This document shows, one piece after another, positions 31,952 to 64,000 of a stretch of 64,000 nucleotides of DNA. The notes beneath the pieces were generated by a model. That model saw only the letters and a list, made by a program, of their open reading frames with translations. It had not been told where the DNA came from and made no database searches. Source of the stretch: Cinclus cinclus (Eukaryota; Chordata; Aves; Passeriformes; Cinclidae); contig NC_085072.1 of the NCBI RefSeq assembly GCF_963662255.1, positions 3,199,001 through 3,263,000 of the forward strand, read 5' to 3'. The position numbers and the translations under genes were made by a program. The first letter of the stretch is position 1, and every line of letters starts with the position of its first letter.

Positions 31952-32004
31952 CTGGCAACGTGCAGCACAGATTTTGATCTTGCCAGCCATGCAGTTCCCC
32001 TCTC
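31952..32004 (-). other. ZC3H11A: candidate 5' UTR exon of ZC3H11A (with upstream ATG)
   Basis: Minus-strand 53-nt segment bounded by CCTACAG and donor GTGGGT. It contains ATG followed by AGKIKICAARCQ. If joined to the next exon this frame ends after 16 codons, making a short upstream ORF. The pyrimidine tract is weak, so it may be chance. Confidence 0.35.
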
Positions 32005-32009
32005 CTGTA

Positions 32010-33251
32010 GGCCGAAGGAGTCCGTCAATGAATGACAAAGGAGCAGAAAAAAATTGGGGTTTTTTTGGTTTTGGTTTTTTTTTTTTTTTGGCTTTTTTTG
32101 TTTTGTTTTTCCTGATAATTCCAAGGGAACCTCTCAGCCAACAATTCCAAACTCTGAGGTGCTCTCAGAACAATCTGACAACTAATGGAGGAATCGAGTC
32201 CATAGGAAAAGTGGAACACTGGAGATAGCCAGGGATATTTTAGCTCTTCCAATAAAAAAAAAAAAAAAAAATCAAAATAATCATAAAAAAATTACAAAAA
32301 TTAAAAAAAAAAGCCCCAGCGCCTTTTTTTTTTAAAGATGAATTCAGGATTCAAAGTGGCTGCAAAAATGAGGCTTCATCTTCCACAGCTGGGGATATTT
32401 CTATTTCTTTTTTTTTTATTATTATTATTTTTTTTTTAATTATTTATTTCAGCAAGTTGAAATTTCGGGTCTTCTGAGATTTCTTCACCTATTAAGAAAA
32501 CACAAAAACCTTTCCCCGTCTTTATAACCTGTACAGCATTAAAAAAAAAAAAACAAAAAAAAAAAACAAAAAACCAAACCCCAAATTTGTGTGTATAAAC
32601 CCCCAAATGTGTTTATACACACCCCAAAATAGGGAGGGACAGCAGGACAAGGAGAAAACCAACCCAAAAAAAAAAAAATAAAATCAGAATTTTGGCCCAT
32701 TTCCCACATCAAACTGCAGGTAAATCTCTCAGTGGGAGGAAAATCTGGGGGAAAAATGAGATTATTTGTGGAATTTTGGGGGAGGGGATGGTGGTGAGAG
32801 GGGATTTGGGGTCAGTCAAATCCATCCCTGGGAATGGATTTTATTCCTCATCCAAGGAAAAGCAGGAGGGGAGCAGGGATTGGGAATTTGGTTCAGGAAT
32901 TCCTTGGGTTTTCCACTAAATGTTACAATTTTGCCATTTTTCCATCCTTATCTCACCTTGAATCCAATTCAGCAGCTGATTGGGGGGTTTGGGGCCACCA
33001 AAAATTGACTTTTTTTTCTTTTGGATATTCTTATTAAAAAAAAAATCACATTTTTAGGGTTTTTTCCACGCAGCAAGCAACCAAACCAGCTAAAAATCCC
33101 AAATAAAAGTCATTTTTACCCTTCTGATATTTCTGTGCAAACGATTTCTGACTCCTTGGGGAGGACAAAAATGAATTAAATTGTTCTTTTCAGGTTAAGA
33201 AGAAACAATTGGAACCTTTTACTCACACCAACACTAGGGAATTTTTCCAGG

Positions 33252-33282
<31 letters not shown>

Positions 33283-35470
33283 GGCCAGGGAGTTTTCCCA
33301 AATCTAAAATAAAGAGAGGAAAAGCTGGGTTCTCATATTAATATTTTTTTCTTTTTCTTTTTGACTGCTCGACAAAGGGAATAAAACAGGACTCGAGTGC
33401 AGAGTTCCCTCCCATTCTTCCATCTCCACGGGGTTAAATCCACAAAAATCAGATTTTGGGTCATGGAGATTCCTGGGAATCTATTCCTAAAAATACCTAG
33501 AGCTCCTTCTTGTGGAAGTTCAACGTTTTTCCAGGTGTTTTCCCTAATGTTCTTGGGAGAAAAAAAAAAATTAAATTTCAAGCCTGAATTCTTCTTTTGG
33601 CTCAAGGCAGCACTGAAATCCCTGGGAATTGGGGTCATTCCCAGCTGGAATTTCCTTTCCTCAGGCAGTCAGCCACACCTAAAAATGCAATATTTCTATA
33701 TCCACCACCCCTGGGAGGAAGAAAATCCCTTTAGATTTAATTCCTTGATAAACCAGATCAGCATCTTTCCATATTCCAGTTCAGAGTCTAAACCTTGTTC
33801 AAAGAGTGGGAATAAAACCTTGAAAAGAAACAACAACAACAGAAAAAAATCAATCAACAACCACCCAAAAAAACCCCTGAAAGTTCTGATTTAATGATAA
33901 AAAAGATTCATTAAAAACCTTTTTTTTTTTCTCTAATTTTAAATTAGTGTCAAGATGGAAATAAAGAAAAATCTGAATAAAAAAATCAGTAACTCTGGTG
34001 CACTCAGGTGGTCACAAATTAATTAAAGTTAATGAGAATTTTGAACACTTTTTTTTTTTTGGGGGGGGTCCAGAATTCCATTACAATTTTTGCAGTATTT
34101 TAAAACCAATTATTTGTTAAAAAAAAAATCAAATAAACCAAGAAATGCAACAGCTGAGGGTCAGCAAAAACCAGGCCAAAAAAAAACCCCCACAAACTTA
34201 TTTGTCAAGGGAAAACAAATCTAAATACCAGAGAGTTTTCCTGCACCTCCCTGTGAGGAATTCTTGGATTTAAAGCTCCCTAATTTCCCTGGGAAAGCCT
34301 CTCGTGCTGCTTCATTTGTGCCTTGAATTCCTGACGACATTTGATGATTCACCTCCTGTTTATCAGGTGACAAAGAAGGAAGAGCACCAGGAATTCCACA
34401 TTTTAACCCCCATTTTAGCTGTTTTTAAAGCTTTTTTTTTTTTTTTTCCCCTCCTCAGGTATCAATCCCAAACCGAGGGGAGTTGCTTCATCCACTCTTG
34501 AATAAAACAAGAATTAAAAATATAAAGTTGTTTTTTTTTTTTTTCCCCCCCTTTTCTGAGCTCAACCCCAGGGCCTGGCAGCGATTTCCTGTGGCAATTC
34601 CTCCCCTTCATGGGAATGTTTTGTTAAATCCCAAAAAGATTCAGAAATGTATTATTAAATTTAAAAAAAAAAAAAAAAAAACAATAACAACAAAATTCGA
34701 TTTTCCCTAGATTTCACCTTGAAAAGTGTCATTGGACCCAGGAAGTGACAACCCCAGGAAGTTTTCCCTGGAAAACTCCTGGACAAATCCAGCACCACTT
34801 CCAGCCAACCTGCTCAGCTTCAGGCAGGCCAAAATTCAACCCCAAAACCCTTTATTCCCCAGGAAAATCTCCTTTTATTTGTTTTTATATTAATAACCAA
34901 ATAAAGCCGGGTTTTAAGTGTGATCCTGAGTGCAATTCTGGGAATAACCTGGAGACTCTAATCCCTGCAACAACAACAACAACAACAAAATACTCCTTTT
35001 GGTGTTTCCGTAACAAAAATCGACGTCAGAAAGCAGAAACCTCTCAGCTCCAACCTTAAAAAAACAAGAAAAAACGAAAAAAAAAAAAAATTCACCGAAT
35101 CGCGTTGTTTTAAAACCTAGGGGAGGGATTCAGCCCGGCTGCATCCAGAATTACTCAGCTCCTGAAGTTCCTTTAGGGAATGAGCAATAATTAAGTGACT
35201 ACATTAGAAATGCCCCTCAGACGCGTTGCTACAACGGGAAGGAACGAGGTTTTACCTGAAAACGAGATTTATAAAGCATCTACTTTGGGATCGCAAGTTT
35301 AGAAGGGACGACAAACCTGAAGGAAAAGCCTCGGGCCTACCCCGGGCACGCAACTCCCCCTCCCCAAAGCCCTGAGGATATGAAAACCACCTCATCCCGC
35401 CTTTATTCCCACTTCATCCCGCCTTTATTCCCACTTCATCCCGCCTTTATTCCCACCTTATCCCGGTTAT
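32010..35470. other. 5' UTR intron of ZC3H11A, no coding sequence seen
   Basis: AT-rich with many A- and T-runs, including a T-run of over 30 at about 33250-33282. No ZBED6-like open frame, RNA gene or recognisable transposon found. Tandem CATCCCGCCTTTATTCCCAC copies at 35394-35460. Confidence 0.6.
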
Positions 35471-35850
35471 TATTCCCACCTCGCCCCTCAGCGCTGCCCT
35501 CCCGCTGTGGGGACAGCGCGGGGGACGCGCGGCCTGCGCAGGAACCGCGGTCGGTCCAGGCCAGCACACCCCACCTCCCCCTCACCTCCCGTCCCCCCAT
35601 CTCCCACCAGCCGCCGCGGGGCTCCGAATCGCTTGTATTTACGGTCGATCAGGGAGTTTTACCGAGCCCCCGGGGGCCGCAGTGTCGCTGTCGCCGCGCT
35701 CCGCCGCCGCCGAGTCCCCGGTGCCCGGCTCAAAGATGGCGCCCGGCGCGCGCGCAGCCTCAGCGCGCCCGCTGCCAAGATGGCGGCCGGAAGTGGCTTC
35801 ACCCGCCCGACGGAAAGGGAGAGGGCGAGGAGGGGGTGCGTTCCCCTTCC
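35470..35850 (-). promoter_or_regulatory. ZC3H11A: CpG-island promoter of ZC3H11A with YY1 and ETS motifs
   Basis: CpG-dense block. YY1-type AAGATGGCG at 35733-35741 and AAGATGGCGGC at 35777-35787, overlapping an ETS/GABP-type CCGGAAGT at 35787-35794. It is TATA-less and lies about 7 kb upstream of the start codon. The first exon edge is not determined. Confidence 0.65.
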
Positions 35851-35984
35851 CGGTGTTTTTGCTTCCTTCAAAAAGCCTCAAAAAAGGGGAAAAAAAAAAT
35901 GCTTTTTCGTGTTTCACCACCCTGCTCCGTGCCCAGAGAATTTCGGTTGGAAAATCCCTCCAGGATCATGAACTTGTTCCCCAT

Positions 35985-36190
35985 CCCTCAGAGTCCTCAG
36001 TGTCACCTCCAGTGGTTCCTTGTCGCCTCCAGCCATGGAGGGGACTCCAAGGCTACCTGGGCAGGCCCTTCCAGAGTCTGGCCACCCTTTCCATGAGGAA
36101 ATTCCTTCCCATATCCCAAGAATGGTCCCCACTCCCTGACAGAGCCCCGCAGCCCCTGAGGTGCCGTCCCCTCCCTCACGGGGTGTGAAT
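35985..36190 (-). mobile_element. CR1-type LINE fragment, minus strand
   Basis: Antisense CR1 landmarks: CCATGGAGGGGACTCC, CTGGGCAGGCCCTTCCAGAG, CACCCTTTCCATGAGGAAAT. Lies in the gap between ZC3H11A promoter and ATP2B4 3' end. Confidence 0.7.
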
Positions 36191-36364
36191 TCCAAACTGG
36201 AAGATGTTTTGAGTTCCCAGCCCTTTTATCTATGCTCACACAAAATAATTTAAAAAGGAATTGTGGCTGTTGTGTTTATTTAAGAGCTGTGGTTATGGAC
36301 ACCTCCCTGGGAAAGCAGGGAACAGAAAGAGGGTGATGCTGCACAGCAAAGTTTTTACCCCCAA

Positions 36365-36508
36365 TTCCTGTCCCTGCAATCAGCTCCAAGGATCAACTTG
36401 GAGACTTTTGGGAATGAATTTTCCTTCAGCCTCCCATTCCTGTCCCTGCAATCAGCTCCAAGGATCAACTTGGAGACTTTTGGGAATGAATTTTCCTTCA
36501 GCCTACTG
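36365..36508. repeat. 72-bp tandem duplication
   Basis: Two adjacent copies of a segment starting TGTCCCTGCAATCAGCTCCA (36369 and 36441), nearly identical. Confidence 0.9.
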
Positions 36509-37072
36509 GGATTTTCCCATCATGGCCCTGGAGTTTTGAAGACTCGGAGAAGATGCTGCTTCTCCATCAAAAACTCCCGATACAATCAATGCTTGGGAAT
36601 GAGAAGATTTAAGCGGGAATGAGAGGATTTAAGGAGCTAGTTGTTTTTATTTCCCATTTCCCTTCTTCTCTGGGCAAAACTCTTCTTTGGAGGGAAAGGA
36701 CTCCGGGATATGGAAGCGGGAGGTGGCTTGAAGCCAATCCCAGGGGGATGGAGATCCAGGGATCACCTCAGCAGCTCTGCGTTCGGGAACGGGAATGGGA
36801 AAAGGGAGGGTCCCTGAGCCAGGGCAGCCCCTCATGGCCCAGCAGCACCTCTTGGGTGGCATTTGGCAGCAATTTGGGAACTTTGCTTGGAGGTGGCGGA
36901 AGAAGAAGAAGCGACAACGACAGAAAAACCCCACGTGGAGGGGAGCTCGGGTTGGGTGGGATCCCCATCCCTCTCTGCTCTGCCGGGATGGAGCCGTTCC
37001 TGGGGAGGGTTTGGGACAGATCCCCCGAGCTGCCGCACACACGGAGGACGGCACAGTTACACGTGGGCACAT

Positions 37073-37125
37073 TTTATTCTCCGGATGCACTCGTATTGTT
37101 TCTGCTCAACAGCCAAAGCTTTATT
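37073..37125 (-). terminator. ATP2B4: candidate polyadenylation signals at distal end of ATP2B4 3' UTR
   Basis: TTTATT (AATAAA on the minus strand) at 37073-37078 and 37120-37125. Further copies lie nearer the stop at 37699-37704 and 38250-38255. Human ATP2B4 also has a 3' UTR of several kilobases. Which signal is used cannot be told from sequence. Confidence 0.4.
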
Positions 37126-37129
37126 GATT

Positions 37130-40100
37130 CCAAACCGTTCTCCTCCTCCCTCTTCATTTTTTAATTTTTTTAACTTCACCCCCTTTTCCCACTCTGCTGC
37201 TTCCACTTTGGAGTATTATCTCTGCTTGGAGTCTGTTATCTCGGAAGAAGCCAACGGACAATTCATTCAGATTATTTTTTTTTTTCTCCCAAGATCCATA
37301 TAAATTACATGCAAAACATTGTACATAGAGATTAATATCAAAATGCAATACAGATCAGGTGCACTTTAAGCTGGACTCTAGGATATGGCAAACACACCAG
37401 GGTACATATTGCTTTGAAACCACCATTGTTTTGTTTTTTTAATGTCATGCATACCACATAATACTCAGTCTTTAGTTTTGTATTTTGGTTTGTTTTTTTT
37501 TTCTTTTTTTCTCTCTCCCGTTTTTTATACAAAAATACCAGTGCTTATTATACTGAGTTACTGAAAAAGAAACCAAAAAAAACTGAGCTCCACGTGCCCT
37601 CTTCAAAAGAAAGGTTTTCTTTTTTGTTTTGTGAGAGCGTTGGATAAATATATATACACACACATAAATGCTGAGTTCGAACTGTATATATATATATATT
37701 TATTGAAGGGGAGGAAATAAACTAAAGGCAGTTTTAGCCATGGGCTTTGCTGGATGCAAATTGGGGGATTTGGGGACAGCAGAGTCAGGCTGAGGGGGGA
37801 ATGCTGGAGAAGAAGAGGTGCCAAAATCCCCGTTTGGGGGGAAAAGGAGCAGGACGAGGTTTCCCCCACATCCCTGTGCCCCGAGGGGACATCTGGGGGT
37901 GCAGGAGGCGTTTTGGGGTCTTTGAGCTCCAGGAGGGGATGAGGACGGAGCAGAAGCGATGCAGGCCCAGGTGTCCCTTCAGAGGGACAAAAACCTTGCA
38001 GGGAGCACTCGGGGGTGGTCACAGTGACACCTCGGAGATGCCATCCTGCATTTAGGATGGTTTTGTGGTTTTTGGGATGAGGTTTTTTTGGTTTTTGTTT
38101 TTATTTTTTCAGGTGACCCTCAGAGAAGAGCTGAGCCCTCCAGGCCCGGTGCGTGTGGGGATGGGAAAAACCGTGCAGGCCGCCCATGCTAAAATGTGAT
38201 TTAGTTTGTTTCCTTCATGAAATCGCTTGGAAAAATTTCACTCGGAAGCTTTATTGCACAGAAAACCTTTGGGGAAAAACAAAAAAAAAAAAGCAAAAAA
38301 CAAATTAAACCCCCTCCCCACACCCTTCTCCCTGTGCAAATCATAAAAAAAAAAAAAAAAAAAAAAAACCCTCAGCAGGAGAAAGCGAAAAGGCCTCAAG
38401 AGGCCGCGGCGGGAAGTCTTTGGTACCAATCCGCCAATTCCACGGAAAATCCACGGAAAATCCACCAAGGGGCCCTGCTGGGATCAAGAACTGGATGCAG
38501 AAGGATGTTCAGAGTGTTTTAATAACAAAGCATTCCAAGGCAGGTTGAACACGGCTCACAACGAGGAAGGGAAGGGGGGGGTGAGTCGGCGGCCATGGCG
38601 CTCTCCCTCCCCTGCTCCGTGCGCACTCGTGGCAGTTCAAACAAAGCAAAAAAAAAAAAAAAACAAAAACAAAAAACCCCAGAAGTTATTCATAATAATA
38701 TATATTTATATGTATATTTATATCTCCCCCTAGTCAAGGCATGTTGCAGAGAGTCCCCAAAAGTCCGTGCCGCCGACCATGCCTCTCTTTGTATTTTTTT
38801 TTTGGAGCACCAATCTCCCCCAAATCTCTTTTATTTTTTTGTGTGTGTGTAATGTCCTCAATAACTTAAGCCAAGAGTCAGCTGCTGCCAGGATATCACT
38901 GAAACTTAACCCCAAAAATACCCAAAAAACAACCAACAAAAAAAAAAAAAAAAACAAACTTTACAGGAAATCTGCACAAGAAACATTTATACTTGAAGCA
39001 ACCAGCCATACACCAACATAACTTATAGATATTTATATAAAAAAACCCATTTGTGTCATCCAACTCACGTCTAGTAGAAAGATGGCTGCTCAGAGAAAAG
39101 GAAGCTGACTGGCATCCGATGGCTGAATTAATTAATCCACGGAATTAATTAAAGTGTCCCTTGCAACTGCCCTCACACAGTGACGGGACTCGAGATTTCT
39201 TTATTTTCTTTTTTTTTTCTTTAAACAAAATACATATGGCTGACGTAAAAATATCAGTTTCTGAGCTAAAGAAAACTAGATTTTTTTCTTTTTTTTTCTT
39301 TTTTTTTTCTTTTTGCATAATATTTATATACCATTATTTTCTCCCTCCCCCGACTCCTAAAATGGAAACTAGAACGACAAAAATAGAACAAACTAAAGGA
39401 ACGACCAGACCCTTGTGGCAAACCCTGCCAGTCACAGATTTTCTGGGAGTGACTTTGAGAGTCTCCAAAGTTGGCTTGAAGTTGGTGGTGGTTTGAGTCT
39501 TTCTTTTTTTTTTTTTTTTTTATTTTTTCAACAGGTCTGAGGTATTAAAAAAATATCAAAAGAAAAAAAAATGGTGCACCCCCCAAAAAAAGTATTTAAT
39601 AAATATTTATGTAAGCTTTTAAGAACACCATATCCTTTTTTTTTTTGTTTTTTTTGCAAGTATTTAAAATAGAAAAAGTGATTTTTTTTTGTTTGTTTTT
39701 TAAGCAACGTCACCTTTAGCACAGAACCAAAACCCCACAGCCACCCCTTGTTTGGGTTTTTTTGTTTGTTTGTTTGTTTTTCGTGGTGTTTAACCTAAGA
39801 TCCCTTCACTCCCCTGGGTTATTTTTTTGGGGATGGAAGGAAGGAGGAGCCAGGCATGGGGTGGACACTGAATTTGCACTGGGGACGGGCAGTGGTGGCA
39901 ATTTCTTCTTGCTGTTGGCAGTGAACAAAGCCCAGCTCGCCAGCACCAGGATGGGACACTCAGGATATTTGGGATATTTGGGATTTTTGGGATTAGGACC
40001 TTTCCTCAGCAGGAACAAGCTGGTCCTTTCCTCCTCCTCCTCCTCCCAGCCACGGGAAGGACGAGGCGGTGCCGGGGGCGAAGCGAAGACACTTGGTTTG

Positions 40101-42191
40101 TGTTGTGGTTTAAGGAACACTTAAATCTTGGCAAAGATCTGGGCCCTGGCGTGGCAGGAGGTGCTGCAGGCAGTGCTCGGACAAGGCACGGGAGATTCCA
40201 CTGTGCGTTCCTGATGGGAAAGGGGAGGAGAACCCAGCCAGAGCCAGCCTTTCCCCCCCAAAAAAAAAAAAACCCAAACAAATCACCTTTGTGCTGCTAG
40301 GGATGGGAATGAGCTCGGCCAGGCGCTCCCAGCACATTCCCTATGCTCCCAAAGCTACCAGAGGGGATGGAGGAGAGCAGGGAGGTGGCAGAGCTTCCCC
40401 CAGGCTCTCTCAAGCAGCAGGGGAAGGAAGGAGGGAAGGGAGGAAGGAGGGAAGGAAGGAAGGAAGGAAGGAAGGAAGGAAGGAAGGAAGGAAGGAAGGA
40501 AGGAAGGAAGGAAGGAAGGAAGGAAGGAAGGAAGGAAGGAAGGAAGGAAGGAAGGAAGGAAGGAAGGAGGGAAGGAGGGAAGGAAGGAAGGAAGGAAGGA
40601 AGGAAGGAAGGAAGGAAGGAAGGAAGGAAGGAAGGAAGGAAGGAATGAGAAGCTCATGCCCTGCCTCCTGCTCCAGAGGGACAATCCAGAGCCAACTCCA
40701 AGGAAAGGCATTCTCACTGGATTATTCTGAGGGGTGGGAGGTTGAGGCAGGGCTCGAGGGGAAGAGATGACCTCCAAAAAAAAAAAGCCAGTTCTGGTTG
40801 TGAGGCCAAGCCTCCAGCAGCACCCCCTCTGGAAGACCTGCAGCCACCCAAGCCAAACCTCCAGGAAAATTAGGGATCATCCATGGGGCTCCCTGCCTTG
40901 TGCTGGATCATGAGAGAGCTGGACTGATCCCTCCCAGGATTCAGGACCTGCTGTGCCCTCAGTGTTCTCCACTCAGCCTCCCATGGCTTTTGGGCACACC
41001 TGGAGCCTCCTCCCAGATCCCTCAGCACTTCCTTGGAGCCAGCACTGCGGGGCTGAGGGGTGCTGGACCCCAAGAGCACAGAAAAAGGGCAAAAATCCCT
41101 CTGCTGTGGAGGGCAGGAGCTGGGAGAGCTGCAAAAATCCTCCCACCAAGAGTTTCCCCCTGACCAAGAGCAGCAGAGAGGCCTCTCCTAAAATTCCTGG
41201 GGAAGAAGCTGCATCCCTCACAACCCGGGGGGCTCTCCCCACCTTTTTCCTGGTGGTTTCACCTCCACCTTTGCAGGAAAATCAGAATCTCTCCCCTCCT
41301 GCAAAGTTAGAGCCAAGCCACCTTCATTTCTCATCTCCCAGTCTGGAAACAGAGAGAGAAAAACGTTTGGGCACACACAGAGGGGGCGCTGGAAAAAGCC
41401 CAGGTACCATTTTTCAAAGGTGGAAGACTGAATGGTGAGCATCTCTGGATCTCTCAACCTTGGAGTAAACACCTTCCCCTGGCTGGGAATTTTTTAGTTT
41501 ATTCCTTAATTTTCACACTGGAGCGGTGACTGACCCTCCCCACTTCCCAGTGGGTAGGGGGGTAAATCCCACAAGCAAAGAGTAAACCCCAACATTAGAA
41601 GAAAAAAACTCCTAAAAACCACGAGTGGAAAAAAAAAAAAAAAACCACCAAAAAAAACCAAAAGTAACATCAAGTCACAAGTGCATCCCCGGCCTTCAGG
41701 CCGAGGGTGTGTAAGACTACAACAATTTGAATTTCCTTGGAACATGCATTTTTCCAAAGTGAAAGCCCCTTGGCTCCAGGTGCCTGGAGCCCAACTCTTG
41801 GAGAAGAAAGAACCTGGCAGCTTCCCCTGGGTGAGTACCACAAAAATTCAGGGATGGAGATGCACAACTGGTTTTTTTGGGGGGTTTTTTTTTGGCTTAG
41901 TCTTTCTCCCAACACCCAGCGTGGTGGTACTCTGGTTCCCACTGCTAAACAATGGTAAAAAAAAAGAACAAAACGAAATGAAACAAAAATAAAAAAAAAA
42001 AACAAAAACAGATTAAACCCTCCCCTCCCAAAAAAACCCCAAAAAACCAGAAACCAACCCAGATGATGATACAGGCATGAGCAGTTTGACACGGAGTGAC
42101 CACAGTGTGGGACCAGTTCCTGGTGCTGGGATCACACAGGGCCGAGGTGGACGAGGATGAGGAGGAGGAGGGGAAATTCCAAGTTCTAAGG
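37130..42191 (-). other. ATP2B4: probable 3' UTR of ATP2B4
   Basis: About 5 kb after the stop with no coding signal, many U-rich/A-rich runs and several AATAAA signals on the minus strand. Assigned as 3' UTR from position and family knowledge. It contains the GGAA array at 40431-40645. Confidence 0.5.
40431..40645. repeat. GGAA microsatellite
   Basis: About 50 GGAA units with a few GGGA interruptions. In the ATP2B4 transcript this would read UUCC repeats. Confidence 0.97.
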
Positions 42192-63365
<21,174 letters not shown>

Positions 63366-64000
63366 CTACAGCCCGGGGGAGTAAAAGAAGACACCAGGTG
63401 TGAATAGGAGAGAGACCCAGAGCAGCCTGGAGGACACCACTGAGGAGGATGGCGGTGGCAGAGAGAGCGAGAGAGAAATCCCAGGACAAGAGCCACTCCC
63501 GAGCACACACGGGTCCGAGCACATGGAAGTTCCGTGTCCCAGGGCCCTGCCACCTCTCTCCAGGCTGTTTTTCTGTCATCTACCCTCTGCCCATGGATAA
63601 GGGATCCTCAGAGGTGACTCGGTCACACCTCTGCAAGAAATCCTCTAGGCCAGATTTTGGGGTCTCTTCAGTCTCTAAGCGTGCAGCGGACTGGGAGCGC
63701 TTTGGGATGAGCCCAGAGATGCTCCAGTGCCCCCAGTCCCTCGAGGAGTGTCCCCACTTTCCCCCTGGTGCCACCTGTGCAGTGCCCTGTGGGCAGCCCA
63801 GGAGGAACCTCCCGCCAGGGAAGCGACTGAGGGGGTGAGATGGAGGGGAGGGTTAGAAACTGGGATGGAGACTGAAGAGCAGGGAGTCAGGAATCCTCAA
63901 ATCCCAGCCTGGAACCATCCACCACCACGCCTTTGGAACCCAAGACAGCTTCCTGCTCCTAAAACTGGGCTAATCCAGCTGCAAGGCTGCCCTGGGTAAA
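63366..64000 (-). other. ATP2B4: ATP2B4 intron, right edge of window
   Basis: No exon matching the upstream ATP2B4 protein (TM1-TM2, phospholipid-binding loop) was found, so these exons lie beyond the window. Confidence 0.6.

Noticed and set aside
36261..36539. Possible LAX1 exon
   Set aside because: No resemblance to the adaptor's tyrosine motifs; the open frame comes from a 72-bp duplication.

Overview
The window is vertebrate nuclear DNA, almost certainly from a bird. Three spliced genes with vertebrate protein sequences lie on the minus strand. CR1-type LINE fragments, typical of birds, occur on both strands. The compact, GC-rich, minisatellite-laden layout resembles an avian microchromosome. 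The order SNRPE - ZC3H11A - ATP2B4, all on one strand, matches the human 1q32 neighbourhood (ATP2B4 - LAX1 - ZC3H11A - SNRPE - SOX13) read in reverse. Species cannot be told from the sequence.

Layout. 1-6.4 kb: intergenic, with a CpG-rich segment at the left edge that looks like a minus-strand promoter (by synteny perhaps SOX13), five SOX-type CATTGT motifs beside it, then four different tandem arrays. 6.4-8.85 kb: SNRPE, complete, 5 coding exons, 92 aa, with a six-copy 42-bp array at its promoter. 9.4-35.85 kb: ZC3H11A, complete, 16 coding exons, 800 aa, CpG/YY1/ETS promoter near 35.5-35.85 kb. 35.85-37.07 kb: short intergenic gap with a CR1 fragment. About 37.07-64 kb: 3' part of ATP2B4 (plasma-membrane Ca2+ pump 4). 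This holds 14 coding exons for the last 890 residues plus the alternative 'a' C-terminal exon; the N-terminal exons lie beyond the right edge. Every exon junction given here was checked for GT-AG signals and phase, and all phases are consistent.

By my tally of the listed arrays, about 24 kb (over a third) is tandem repeat, and most introns carry their own private unit. The most unusual observation is that several arrays appear to have grown out of exon-intron boundaries. Their units carry a copy of the neighbouring exon edge together with its splice site. In one ZC3H11A intron and one ATP2B4 intron this happens at both ends, with donor-derived copies at the 5' end and acceptor-derived copies at the 3' end. 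The real splice sites therefore sit at the end of rows of decoys.

The genes do not form a pathway. SNRPE is a spliceosomal Sm protein, ZC3H11A is an mRNA-export factor, and ATP2B4 exports calcium across the plasma membrane.
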